The notes beneath the pieces were generated by a model. That model saw nothing but the letters and a program-made list of their open reading frames with translations. It had not been told where the DNA came from and searched no databases. A stretch of 64,000 bases of DNA from Thermoanaerobacterium sp. CMT5567-10 (lineage in GTDB: Bacteria; Bacillota; Thermoanaerobacteria; Thermoanaerobacterales; Thermoanaerobacteraceae), in contig NZ_CP130558.2 of assembly GCF_030534315.2 (NCBI RefSeq), positions 496,001-560,000 on the forward strand. Direction: 5' to 3'. Position numbers and translations under genes: made by a program. Below are positions 9,512 through 18,974 of this stretch, piece by piece. Position 1 is the stretch's first letter. Each line of letters opens with the position of its first letter.

Positions 9512-10339
9512 ATGAGCCAGAAATACGATATAACGATGAAAAATATTTTTTCGGATATGGCCGATGACATAATGAGTTATTTTTTAGGACTACAATACAC
9601 AAAGATTGATGAATTAAATATAGAATTTGAAAGAGTCGAACGAAGGGACAGCGACATGATATTCAAATGCACTACAGACAAAGGAAATGTGGCTGTGCAC
9701 ATAGAATTTCAATCAGAAAATGACAGAAAAATGCCTTATAGGATGCTAAGATATTCCCTAGAGATAATGGAAAAGCACAATCTCTTACCATATCAGATAG
9801 TCGTATATATAGGAAAAGACAATGTGAAAATGGCAAATAGTTTAAACTATGACTTTGGAGAACAGAACACATTAGACTATAAATACAGAATAATAAATGT
9901 TGGCGACATAAAATATACCGATGTTGTAAAGACAGATTATTATGACTTGTATTCACTTCTACCATTGATGGACAAAAATAGAAGGAAAGAAGAAGGAGAA
10001 AAATATCTGGAAAGATGTGTTGAAGCCATAAAAGACATTCCTTTGGACATAAACAAAAAGAAGGACATAGCATTTAAGGCAGAGATATTATCAGGTATAG
10101 TTTTTAAAAGAGAAGTTATTGAGAAAGTTTTTTCGGAGGTGATGAAGATGTTTAGAATTGAAGAATCCGAGACGTATAAAATGATAATTGAGAAAGGCTT
10201 TGAAAAAGGTATTGAAAAAGGTGAAAAAGAAAAAAGCATAAAAATTGCTAAAAAATTATTAGAAGAAGGTATGGATATTGATAAAATAGCAAAAATTACA
10301 GAATTAGCAAAAGAAGAGATAAAAAAATTAATAAATTAA
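9512..10339 (+). CDS. Rpn family recombination-promoting nuclease / PD-(D/E)XK protein
   Basis: Protein of about 275 residues in the Rpn (YhgA-like) family, PD-(D/E)XK nucleases that are usually lineage-expanded in Firmicutes and affect recombination or defence. Visible features are an N-terminal DITMKNIFSDMADDIMSYFLG segment, a core VAVHIEFQSENDRKMPYRMLRYSLEI holding the E-x-Q nuclease motif, and a C-terminal charged tail with the repeat EKGFEKGIEKGEKEK and a small helical end. The ATG at 9512 is preferred because GGAAGGAAG precedes it; an upstream ATG at 9497 lacks a good site. It is a monocistron beside the Wadjet operon. Its exact role is unknown. Confidence 0.8.
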   Translation: MSQKYDITMKNIFSDMADDIMSYFLGLQYTKIDELNIEFERVERRDSDMIFKCTTDKGNVAVHIEFQSENDRKMPYRMLRYSLEIMEKHNLLPYQIVVYIGKDNVKMANSLNYDFGEQNTLDYKYRIINVGDIKYTDVVKTDYYDLYSLLPLMDKNRRKEEGEKYLERCVEAIKDIPLDINKKKDIAFKAEILSGIVFKREVIEKVFSEVMKMFRIEESETYKMIIEKGFEKGIEKGEKEKSIKIAKKLLEEGMDIDKIAKITELAKEEIKKLIN

Positions 10340-10346
10340 AACAAGT

Positions 10347-10391
10347 AATGAGCATAACAATTCAAAAAGTAATTTGTTATGCTCATTTTTT
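10347..10391. terminator. Bidirectional terminator between rpn-type gene and Wadjet operon
   Basis: Arms AATGAGCATAACAA (10347-10360) and TTGTTATGCTCATT (10374-10387) with T-runs on the plus strand. It ends two convergent units. Confidence 0.85.
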
Positions 10392-10393
10392 AA

Positions 10394-11671
10394 TTAATTC
10401 ATTGCCAATACATCTTTAATGATATCATCAATAATAAGCTCTTGATAACCAGTTTTTCTCAATAATCTCATTTTATCTATTAAAGGCTTTAATTGAACCG
10501 TATCGATCTTATCTAGCATTTTAAGCCTTGATTCAGTCAATGTCTTATCTGATAAAGCTTTTATATAATCTTCAACATCATACCTCAAAAAATGGAATCT
10601 TTCAGGATATCTTTTGAAAAATCTATGCGCTATCTGTATTCCTTCTGGGTCAAAATCACCTGAATAATATATGTCTGTACCATTTTTATATAGCATATCT
10701 AAAAGGACAAGCAATGACAACCTCGGCTGACCATATGCGCAGACAAGTGGAACAGGTTTCTTTATAAAGTCGCATACGGACAAAAAAACACCTGGATTTT
10801 CTAAAACAAATACCTTTTTTGATGGACTCTCAACCCTGTCGATCTCACTAAGATTGTAAAGCGGTACTTGCAAAACTTCATTGCACTCATATGCCGCTTT
10901 AAATACCTTGTTGCACTTATCTGCACTATAAGCCAAAAGCCCTTTAAGCGTCACAAAATTCGATATCTCATCAATCACAATACCAGCCCTATAAAAAAGC
11001 TCAGCAATCTCTTCAGAATTTTTTACCTCCTCGACCCCAAAAATCGTAGACAATGCATTTATAAACATTTTACCGCAGTCAGTATTTACGTCAAATCCAT
11101 GCGGATCTCTAGTGATATGCGATGAAAAGACTGGAAGCCTTAACTTTTTTCCTTCATAAACCGGAAGTCTATTCAGTGCATCACAAACGTATTTTATATC
11201 TCTTTCGAGCAAAGTGCGATTACTGTCATATCTCTGGTTTATCGTTCTTAGGCCTACAGCTTTATTATCATAAATAGATTTCAACCACTGCCAGCATTTT
11301 GTCCCTTCATAATCAGATAAAAATCTATTAAAGAACTTTTCTTTTTCATTTGCATACTGGTACATATCATCTTTTTTGCTGGTCAGCTTTTCATCAAAAT
11401 ACGATTCTAATATATCGATTAAGCTGTATTCTTCAAATCTCGTATTTAAAAATGTCGCTGCAAATTTATTGACATCGATATTTACTGATTTTCGTTTGCT
11501 AAAGTCTTTTTTAAAATGGTTAGACAATACTTCTTTTTCCGAATCCGTCAAGTCATCAAGTTTGATTACACCGCCTATCCTTCCTATGCTTTTATACTTA
11601 TCGCGTATGGCTTTAAATATCCTTTCATATCCTTTGTTTCTTTTAAAGAACTCTATATCTTCAGCTTTCAT
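10394..11671 (-). CDS. jetD: Wadjet type II subunit JetD (TOPRIM-like nuclease)
   Basis: JetD is the DNA-cleaving subunit of Wadjet, which recognises small circular DNA extruded by the SMC motor and cuts it. The 425-residue protein has a variable helical N-terminal part (about 1-200) and a C-terminal TOPRIM-like domain. That domain contains the acidic pattern FVLENPG (Glu291) and YYSGDFDPEG (Asp339 and Asp341), expected to bind divalent metal. It is recognised as the TIGR02679 family (DUF2220-related). The start ATG directly follows the jetC stop (TAGATG), so translation is coupled. It is the last gene of the operon, before a strong terminator. Confidence 0.85.
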   Translation of the reverse strand: MKAEDIEFFKRNKGYERIFKAIRDKYKSIGRIGGVIKLDDLTDSEKEVLSNHFKKDFSKRKSVNIDVNKFAATFLNTRFEEYSLIDILESYFDEKLTSKKDDMYQYANEKEKFFNRFLSDYEGTKCWQWLKSIYDNKAVGLRTINQRYDSNRTLLERDIKYVCDALNRLPVYEGKKLRLPVFSSHITRDPHGFDVNTDCGKMFINALSTIFGVEEVKNSEEIAELFYRAGIVIDEISNFVTLKGLLAYSADKCNKVFKAAYECNEVLQVPLYNLSEIDRVESPSKKVFVLENPGVFLSVCDFIKKPVPLVCAYGQPRLSLLVLLDMLYKNGTDIYYSGDFDPEGIQIAHRFFKRYPERFHFLRYDVEDYIKALSDKTLTESRLKMLDKIDTVQLKPLIDKMRLLRKTGYQELIIDDIIKDVLAMN

Positions 11672-14600
11672 CTATTCACCTGCTTTTGTAAATGCAACCT
11701 CATCGTATGGAAAATCATTTGTTGCTTCAACACTTTCTTCAATGTCGGTAACTAAATGCCTGATCTTCCCATCCCACTTGTACTTTATCAAAGACACATA
11801 GCTTGCATTTTTAGGTCTTATAAGCTCGTATATAGACAGCTCTGGCACCGTATCATAATCTCCCCACAATACTTGAGAGTTCATGATAAAATTTAATCCC
11901 AAATCTTCTATGAGCTTAAACATATCCCTTATGTTGTTATCATCTACTCCTGCAAAAGCCTCATCAAGCGATATAATCTTTGGTGCTTGTGATGACGCTG
12001 ATTGATACATTGAATAAACAGCTGAAAAAAGAGGTATATACATAGCCATGGCTTTCTCTCCACCGCTGAACTTGTAAAACGCGTTATTCGTAAGCTCTTT
12101 GCGATTTTCTCCTTCTTTTTTGAAATACAGCTTAAACTCAAACCAGTCTCTATAGTCGAGAATGCTCTTCATTATCTGGTGGAATGTATCAGTATTGCTG
12201 TTTTCTTCATATATTTTCTTTGCACTTTCAACCTTTGATCTAAAGTGATTTACTACTAAATTAAAATCTTCTTCTTTCATCATGTCTGCATCAAGCTTCA
12301 ATAGCTCTACAAGCTCTCTTGTATTAAGTTCTTGCTCATTTGTAGCGACCTTTGGCTTCCATTCTAATTGAAACTTAAGACCGCTTGACGTATCGCGTTG
12401 AGACATTAAATCATTCATTTTTTTAACCCATTCTTCTGCTTTAAAGATTCTACTTCTGATCTTACGTCCTACATTGTGCATGATTATGTCCTCAAAAAGT
12501 TGTCTATCCTTTTCCTTCATAAGATTTTCGTTTATCTTTATATCTTCATCGATCATGTTGTACAATCCATAAAGCGATATCGTTTTGTCATTTACTTTCG
12601 CTGTTATCTGATATCTCCTTAAATCTTTATATATCTCCTGATAAGTGCCCATACCTACATCACTTTGTTCATTTTCTACTACGTCTAATGAAAGCCCAAA
12701 TTCCACAAGTTCATTTATACAGACATAAAACGCATTTCTAAGCTTTTCTGTTGCACTATCTTTATCAAACTTTGCAAACATCTCTTTGTACTGTGATTGA
12801 ATAGTCTTCGCTGCTTTATACATATCATCTAGATCTATAAGCTCATCAATAAATCCCAATGCTATTTCATCTTTTAACCCTTTATCGTATATGTTTAAAA
12901 TATCCTCGTTTTTCCTTATTTCTTCTCTCAATCTTTCATATTCTTTTTCTTGCAGGACTACTCTCTCTTTAAGAGCAGCAGTTTTAGCAGTTAAATCATT
13001 TATTTCCTTTGGTATATCGTCAATCCTTTTTATACACTGTGAAAGCTCCTTTTGAAGGTCTTCTATACCAAGTTTTTCAATGGTTTCTTTTAATACATTG
13101 ATCTTTTCTATGCTGTTTTTTATCTTCGTATCTAATACATCAATCTCAAACTTGTAATTATCAATGTCATACTCGATATCCTGTTTCTGCATTTTTCTCG
13201 TTTCTATATTTCTTAAAACAGTAATATAGCTATTGTAATTTATCTGTAATTTCTGTAGGAGATTTTTGTACTCATCTAATTCGCCTAAAGCATCTTGGTA
13301 AGATTTCACATCTGCATGTATGCCGATTCCCGATGTCAATTTCCTTACAACCGCCCTCTTTTCTTGAAGCACATCAAAAAACTTTTTAGCTGTAAGCGTT
13401 GCATCGTTCAACTTATTCTCAGTAAATTTTTGATTAGATTGTGCTTCTTTCAATTCTTTTAGTGCTTCTTCCAAATCATCTTTTTCTGGAAAATTTTTAT
13501 ATTCTACATCTAAGTCACTTAATTGGGACTTTATTGACAATTGTCTATCGTTAAGTTTTCTTATCTCATCTTTTATGATGCTTATTTCCTTAGCTATGGA
13601 TGATATCATTTCATCTCTAAAGCGCCGTCTCGATTCAAAACCTATATACCTTGACTTTACATTTCCTGCTGCTTTCCCCTTTAAAATCCCTATTCCATAC
13701 GTGCCATCATCATTTATATATGTTGCATTCTCTTCCTCATAAATAAATACATTGCTTAAGGCATCTGAAATTTCCTCCGGGCTGACACCGCTATTTGAAT
13801 CGACAACATTAAAATACTGCAATACATTAAGCTTCATGTTAAAAGTCCCCGGAACGATATACTTATCTGCCATGTCCTTATCCATTTTCATTGCTCTGTC
13901 TAAATCGCTTCTTGACACAATAAGTGCATCCAAGATTCCCATATCTATAAGAGCTGATTCAATATTTCCTTTTGTATCATCATCAATATCATTTTTAAAA
14001 TCAATCGCTTTATAAAGTGGTACATATGCAATTCCCGCTTTATCCAGTCTTTTTCTGTTTTCTAGAACTTGTTCACTGCGCTCTGGCTCAGGATCTTCCG
14101 TCTCTTTCCATTTTCTTAATTCCTCTTCTTTTTCATCAAGCTGAGAATTTTTTAAGTCCAACTCATTTTTAACTTTAAGCATATCCATCTGAAGTCTTCC
14201 TCTGATATCATCATATGGCTTCCTTATAGATGATATCAGATCTTCGTACACGCTTGTCTCACCGTATGACAGTACGATCCTGGCAAGTTTTTCGATGTCC
14301 TCTCTATTAAGCTTCAAAAGTTTATTCGTATCTGACCAATCATATATTTTGTCAATGAACCTGCTCTTTTCTTCATCAAACAAAATCTCAATTTCATTGA
14401 CTTTTCGCTTCAAGTCCTCATTTGCCTTTCTCAACCTATCTTCTTCAAGCAATGCATCATTGTACTTTTGATTTGCCTCTGCCTCGTCATTAAGGGCATC
14501 TAATGCCTTCCTTACTTTCCCTGTATATTCCTTTAATGAATTGTTCCAAAAATCAAAGTCAAAATCTTTACCATACGATTTCTTCAATTCTTCTTCTGAG

Positions 14601-15844
14601 AAGCTGTGCTCATCAAAATTGACTTCTTCAGATATGGAATCCATACATTCAAGATTGTCCTTTATATTTTTATCAATTGAATATTCTCTGCCTTCAAGGT
14701 TCTTTAATTCTTCTTCTATTTCAAAATATCGATCTTTTTTCTTTTTAAGCTGAAGCTCTTTTAAATTCTTGTCTTTTCTGTATTGTTTTAAAATATTTTC
14801 TTCTTCAACAAGTTCTCTTTGTGTATTAAAGGCATCGTTTTTCCTTAATTGAATTTCTTTATTTTTTAATGCCTGAAGCTCGCTTGCAAGTTCCGATATT
14901 TTGTCTTCACCCTTGAGAACATCCTGATTATTTTTTTCAATGCTTTGCCTTATCTCCTCGCTTTGTTTTCGTACTTTAGAAAGCTCATTTTTCTGCATCA
15001 AAAGTTTCTCTGCTTTATAATAAAGCATAAACTTATTATACCTGTCGTATTCATTTTTCAACTTCTTTAAGGATTTCATATTTTTATTCAGCGAGTCCAG
15101 GTGCAGCTTTATTTGATCCATGTTTTCTATCGTTTCAGACATTGGCCTTAAATCATCATCTGTCAAAGGTGAAAGAGATGCCCTCAATATGTCGTATATA
15201 ACCGTTGGTCTGAAATCCTTAGAAAGCTTTGGACTCCTAAGCTGTATTAAAAGCTTAATAAGTTCATCATAGTCATCAATGCTTGAAAAGCCAAATATAT
15301 TTTTATTTACTAATTCCATGTATTCTCTTTGTGAATCAACTACTTCTCCGCCGCTTCCAATGCAATTTTTAAGCTCTTTTTTTGACAAAGGTATTTTGAC
15401 TCTCTTACCATCGATACCTGTCTCCATCTTATAAAGCAATATATCAATACCTATTCGTCTTCCATCTTTAATGATAAATCCCCAAAAGTCCATGCTTTGA
15501 TGTCTCTTTGCCTTAAGGCCTATGCCTATAGAGATATAGTTATCTTTACTTCCTTTCTTAAATTCCATATAAAGGTAACCAGTTCTCTCGTCAATTCCAT
15601 TTACATCTTCTTCACCTAAAAGATAGTCCTCAAGCCTTCTAGCCCTTGAGCCAAATGGATCTAGCCTTTCAGGGCTTTTATTACCATCTAAAAGAAGAGG
15701 TATAAAGCTCTGCATAGTTACAGATTTTCCTGAACCATTGGAACCTCTTAGAAGAAGCCTTCCTCCAGAAAATTCGAATACTTCATCATCATAATACCAA
15801 AAGTTAAGAAGACCAGCTCTATTAATTATCCATCTATCATCCAT
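11672..15844 (-). CDS. jetC: Wadjet type II subunit JetC (SMC/MukB-like ATPase)
   Basis: DNA-loop-extruding motor of the anti-plasmid system. The 1390-residue product has a Walker A motif GSNGSGKS (34-41) and long heptad-rich coiled coils (about 280-430 and 780-1030) around a hinge region. At the C-terminus are the ABC signature FSGGEKA (1259-1265) and Walker B KIISLDEAF (1289-1297). This is the TIGR02680 family. The start is ATG 15844, after AAAGGAGC, overlapping the end of jetB in ATGGATGA; a longer frame to 15883 lacks support. All ATPase motifs are intact, so the motor looks functional. Confidence 0.9.
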   Translation of the reverse strand: MDDRWIINRAGLLNFWYYDDEVFEFSGGRLLLRGSNGSGKSVTMQSFIPLLLDGNKSPERLDPFGSRARRLEDYLLGEEDVNGIDERTGYLYMEFKKGSKDNYISIGIGLKAKRHQSMDFWGFIIKDGRRIGIDILLYKMETGIDGKRVKIPLSKKELKNCIGSGGEVVDSQREYMELVNKNIFGFSSIDDYDELIKLLIQLRSPKLSKDFRPTVIYDILRASLSPLTDDDLRPMSETIENMDQIKLHLDSLNKNMKSLKKLKNEYDRYNKFMLYYKAEKLLMQKNELSKVRKQSEEIRQSIEKNNQDVLKGEDKISELASELQALKNKEIQLRKNDAFNTQRELVEEENILKQYRKDKNLKELQLKKKKDRYFEIEEELKNLEGREYSIDKNIKDNLECMDSISEEVNFDEHSFSEEELKKSYGKDFDFDFWNNSLKEYTGKVRKALDALNDEAEANQKYNDALLEEDRLRKANEDLKRKVNEIEILFDEEKSRFIDKIYDWSDTNKLLKLNREDIEKLARIVLSYGETSVYEDLISSIRKPYDDIRGRLQMDMLKVKNELDLKNSQLDEKEEELRKWKETEDPEPERSEQVLENRKRLDKAGIAYVPLYKAIDFKNDIDDDTKGNIESALIDMGILDALIVSRSDLDRAMKMDKDMADKYIVPGTFNMKLNVLQYFNVVDSNSGVSPEEISDALSNVFIYEEENATYINDDGTYGIGILKGKAAGNVKSRYIGFESRRRFRDEMISSIAKEISIIKDEIRKLNDRQLSIKSQLSDLDVEYKNFPEKDDLEEALKELKEAQSNQKFTENKLNDATLTAKKFFDVLQEKRAVVRKLTSGIGIHADVKSYQDALGELDEYKNLLQKLQINYNSYITVLRNIETRKMQKQDIEYDIDNYKFEIDVLDTKIKNSIEKINVLKETIEKLGIEDLQKELSQCIKRIDDIPKEINDLTAKTAALKERVVLQEKEYERLREEIRKNEDILNIYDKGLKDEIALGFIDELIDLDDMYKAAKTIQSQYKEMFAKFDKDSATEKLRNAFYVCINELVEFGLSLDVVENEQSDVGMGTYQEIYKDLRRYQITAKVNDKTISLYGLYNMIDEDIKINENLMKEKDRQLFEDIIMHNVGRKIRSRIFKAEEWVKKMNDLMSQRDTSSGLKFQLEWKPKVATNEQELNTRELVELLKLDADMMKEEDFNLVVNHFRSKVESAKKIYEENSNTDTFHQIMKSILDYRDWFEFKLYFKKEGENRKELTNNAFYKFSGGEKAMAMYIPLFSAVYSMYQSASSQAPKIISLDEAFAGVDDNNIRDMFKLIEDLGLNFIMNSQVLWGDYDTVPELSIYELIRPKNASYVSLIKYKWDGKIRHLVTDIEESVEATNDFPYDEVAFTKAGE

Positions 15845-16973
15845 TTTGAATTGCTCCTTTAAAATCACTTCGATATTCACCAATAAACTTGCCTAAGATC
15901 GGCATCAAAGTATACGAGTGGGTATCATCATTGTATATTACCATTTTCCAACTTTCCATAAACTCTGTAATCTCATTAAATAATTTATCATCATTCATAT
16001 CAGCGTATACCTTGCTCCATCCATTTTTAAACCTATTCTTTACATCAGATATGATATTCATAAATTGTCCTTCTGTAATTTCAATGCAATCATCTACTCC
16101 TACATTTAAATTACCGGAATCTATCATCTCTCTTAAAACATACGCGATTTGAAGCACTATATCAGATATATTTTTATTGTCTGGGAAATAAGATGTTGCA
16201 TACTTATTCTCATCGAAAATTATGTATGCAGATGTTTTATGAATGTGCAGTTTCGAATCGAGATAATCGTCAAAGTCTTTTTCTATCGTATTTCTATAAT
16301 TTTTTATGTAGATAAAGTCTTGATCGTCAGGTCCCTCATAGTAAACGGCTGGAGATAAAAGAAGTTTTCTGTAGACCCTATGCCTTCTCTCAAGAACCTT
16401 ATTGTCCTCATACCTGTCGTCCTTCATAAAATCATCCAATGTCATCTCTTCGCTTATTTCGTTGTTCATAATTCTCATAAAATACCTAGAAAGTCCTGTA
16501 TTTTCATATAAAACCTCTATTTCACGATTATCAGCAAATCTTTCCTGTTCTCCATCATCGACTTTTATCATTTTCAGTTTTTCTGCAAAATTAAGCACCC
16601 TGACAAGAGATTTTCTATGCTTAAAAAGGGTCCAGTCAACACTTTCTATGCCATCATACTGCATCTCGATATACTCCGTTATATTTGAAAGTATAAATTG
16701 GTCACCTATCCCCATATCTTCTAAAAATGCAAGAAGTAGGCATAAAAATGCGTAGTCCATAGGACTTTGAAATTCTTCGATCCCCATCCAATCTTCAGCA
16801 TCACCCGGTATCTTCTCCAGCTTTATAAGAAGTGGATTCACGATAAGCCGATATCCTAACTTATCCTCTACAAATGATCTTAATTTCTTTTCATTGTCAC
16901 GTATTCTATTAAACATTTCCGTATCATCTTTTGTAACCCAAAAGTTCTCTAAAAGTATCTTAAGTTCATCCAA
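15837..16973 (-). CDS. jetB: Wadjet type II subunit JetB (kleisin-partner, MukE-like)
   Basis: The 378-residue protein lies between jetA and jetC, the position and size of the TIGR02678 family (JetB). In Wadjet, JetA is the kleisin and JetB the winged-helix KITE subunit (MukE-like), and together they bridge the JetC heads. The sequence is helical with winged-helix-like stretches (SPAVYYEGPDDQDFIYIKNYRNTIEKDFDDYL). The start ATG at 16973 follows GGTGGTG. It overlaps jetC by 8 bases and starts 17 bases after jetA ends. The assignment rests mainly on gene order with the recognisable jetC and jetD. Confidence 0.8.
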   Translation of the reverse strand: MDELKILLENFWVTKDDTEMFNRIRDNEKKLRSFVEDKLGYRLIVNPLLIKLEKIPGDAEDWMGIEEFQSPMDYAFLCLLLAFLEDMGIGDQFILSNITEYIEMQYDGIESVDWTLFKHRKSLVRVLNFAEKLKMIKVDDGEQERFADNREIEVLYENTGLSRYFMRIMNNEISEEMTLDDFMKDDRYEDNKVLERRHRVYRKLLLSPAVYYEGPDDQDFIYIKNYRNTIEKDFDDYLDSKLHIHKTSAYIIFDENKYATSYFPDNKNISDIVLQIAYVLREMIDSGNLNVGVDDCIEITEGQFMNIISDVKNRFKNGWSKVYADMNDDKLFNEITEFMESWKMVIYNDDTHSYTLMPILGKFIGEYRSDFKGAIQNG

Positions 16974-16990
16974 TTAAAAACACCACCGTA

Positions 16991-18475
16991 TCAATCTAAA
17001 AACTCTATCGTTACATCAGGCATTTCAAGGACCCCGTCTGTACAATTTAAAGTTATTACCTTATTTCTTGAAATACTGACTTTGTATGTCCTGCCATCTT
17101 CTGATTTAGCTATATTTTTAGGCTGACTTAAGGATTTGCTTATCCAACTTAAAAGGGTTGTCCTTATAAAAGGCTTAATTATTGGCAACTCTCTCAGCAC
17201 GATCTTGCCGTCAATTATATATTTTGATATTTCCTCAATCTCACTGTATCTTTCTTCAATGTACTGTTTTTTACACATCTCTTTATATTCTGTCCTATCT
17301 ATTACAGCATTTGTCTTTGTTGATTGTGTATAGCTTCTCGTCTTTGGCCTTATCAAAAATTTACATAGCACATCATCCCACACGCTTTCATTTATGCTTT
17401 CAGTCCTTTTGTCAAAATCACCGTATAAATGCCTCGTGTGAAAAACTCCAAACACGACTGATGAAAGCTTATGAGCATAGCCTATGTCATCGATGTTTGC
17501 AAATATCTTTGAAAGCTTTATATATTCATTTTTTCTGCTGGCAGTCCTTAACCTGTTTTCAGAAATTCTAGCTGCATACATTGTAATCTTTCTTATTATC
17601 TCATTTGATATCTCAAGAAGCCTATATGCTTCACTATCTTCATCGCCATTTCCTCTAAACCAAAATACTATGTTCTCCCACTTGCTTAATATATTTTCTT
17701 TGACGTCATTAATATCAAAATCCCTATCCAGCCTTGGTATATTCTCCTCATAAAGCAGCAATTTCTCTACGATACCATCTAATGACTTTTTGTCAATCTT
17801 ATTTAAAAGCGATACGATAACCTGAGAGAACCTCTGTAAATCCTTTATATATCCTCTTAAATACTCAGTAAGTTTGTCTTTATATATTAAGAAAGCATCA
17901 GTTTTCATAAGTTCATCTGCATTTGAGCTTTGCAAACTAGCAATGTAGTCTATAGCACTGTGATAAATATTTTCAAAATCAGAAGTGAAATCTTTCCACC
18001 ACCGGTGTACAGCTTCTAAGTCATCGCTTTTAGATATGTCATCAATTTTCTTTAAGTTTTCATACAATCTCTGGAATAAAGATGGTTCTAGGGAACCACC
18101 ATATCCTTTTATTTTTTCTAGATTAATTGTCATTCTTTCTATCTCTATAGAATACTCGCTAAGCATGTATCTAAATTTCTTGTTTTTAAATTCTTCTGCA
18201 GATTGTGCTCTTCCAGTGTCCTGCTCAGCTATTAAGTTTTTCCACTCAGTCAGCGACTTTAAATCCTGCTCACACTTTTCCAGCGTATAATCGTAAAACA
18301 AATCAAAACCCTTTACATAATTATATACATCCTCTTTAGATAACCAGTATCTAAGCCGCTCATAGTTCTGGTAAAAATATCGCATGATGAGGCGATACCT
18401 TGATGCATTTTCAGCAGTAAGATATCTTGCCTCATCAATAGGCTTTATAACATTAAAATTTATTTTATCAGACAT
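16991..18475 (-). CDS. jetA: Wadjet type II subunit JetA (kleisin, MukF-like)
   Basis: The 494-residue protein matches the TIGR02677 family in size, position and general make-up: an N-terminal ENASRYRLIMRYFYQNYERLRYWLSKEDVYNYV winged-helix-like region, a helical middle and a C-terminal region with DVLCKFLIRPKTRSYTQ. It is expected to be the kleisin that links JetC heads and recruits JetB and JetD. Its AAGGTG ribosome site lies directly after the TAA of the upstream tautomerase gene (13-base gap), so the two are probably co-translated. Assignment is by context plus family resemblance. Confidence 0.8.
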   Translation of the reverse strand: MSDKINFNVIKPIDEARYLTAENASRYRLIMRYFYQNYERLRYWLSKEDVYNYVKGFDLFYDYTLEKCEQDLKSLTEWKNLIAEQDTGRAQSAEEFKNKKFRYMLSEYSIEIERMTINLEKIKGYGGSLEPSLFQRLYENLKKIDDISKSDDLEAVHRWWKDFTSDFENIYHSAIDYIASLQSSNADELMKTDAFLIYKDKLTEYLRGYIKDLQRFSQVIVSLLNKIDKKSLDGIVEKLLLYEENIPRLDRDFDINDVKENILSKWENIVFWFRGNGDEDSEAYRLLEISNEIIRKITMYAARISENRLRTASRKNEYIKLSKIFANIDDIGYAHKLSSVVFGVFHTRHLYGDFDKRTESINESVWDDVLCKFLIRPKTRSYTQSTKTNAVIDRTEYKEMCKKQYIEERYSEIEEISKYIIDGKIVLRELPIIKPFIRTTLLSWISKSLSQPKNIAKSEDGRTYKVSISRNKVITLNCTDGVLEMPDVTIEFLD

Positions 18476-18488
18476 AATTTTTCACCTT

Positions 18489-18839
18489 TTAAAATGTGCT
18501 GCCATTGTATCCCCAATTTTCACCAGCAAATTCTTGAATGACTATGTATACATTGTCCTTAGGATATTTTAAATTATTTTCAAAAATATCGCAGATTCTT
18601 GCTGAAATCTTTTCCTTTTGTTCTCTAGTCAGTTTTCCTATTAACTGTATCTCTACGATTGCACCTTTATCTAAAGGCTCTCCGTGGAAATACAAATCAT
18701 CGCCTTCTGTAAATCTTACCATGAGCCAATTTTCGCTTTTGCCAGCCACATCCATCATCATGGATGCAAATTCTGTCTTTATAGCATTTTTTACGTTGTC
18801 GCTTAATTTTTCCTTTGTTATTGAATTGATTATCGGCAT
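18489..18839 (-). CDS. MIF-like tautomerase (macrophage migration inhibitory factor family)
   Basis: A 116-residue protein of the tautomerase superfamily. After removal of Met the chain begins with Pro, the catalytic base of the family. The C-terminal segment NVYIVIQEFAGENWGYNGSTF mirrors the human MIF ending NVGWNNSTF, which suggests the MIF/phenylpyruvate tautomerase branch rather than the shorter 4-oxalocrotonate type. The start at 18839 is chosen because GGAGTG precedes it and it places Pro next to Met; an ATG at 18848 overlaps that site. It sits 13 bases before jetA in the same direction, an unexpected partner for a Wadjet operon. The natural substrate is unknown. Confidence 0.82.
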   Translation of the reverse strand: MPIINSITKEKLSDNVKNAIKTEFASMMMDVAGKSENWLMVRFTEGDDLYFHGEPLDKGAIVEIQLIGKLTREQKEKISARICDIFENNLKYPKDNVYIVIQEFAGENWGYNGSTF

Positions 18840-18926
18840 AAAATACACTCCTTTGATTATAAAGATTTAATAACTTATTAACATTATAAATTAATGTATA
18901 GAATTCATCAATAAAAATAGAAAATA

Positions 18927-18965
18927 TTGTGCTATCAGTGAAATCTTCATAAGATGATAGCACAA
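18927..18965 (-). terminator. Terminator after the ABC permease gene
   Basis: TTGTGCTATC (18927-18936) pairs with GATAGCACAA (18956-18965). On the minus strand it is followed by an AT-rich tract ending in TTTTT. It closes the ABC transporter unit. Confidence 0.65.
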
Positions 18966-18974
18966 TACCATACA

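Noticed and set aside
9672-10073. 133-residue minus-strand frame opposite the Rpn-type gene
   Set aside because: Cysteine/leucine-rich nonsense translation without a start site; the plus-strand gene is a recognised family.
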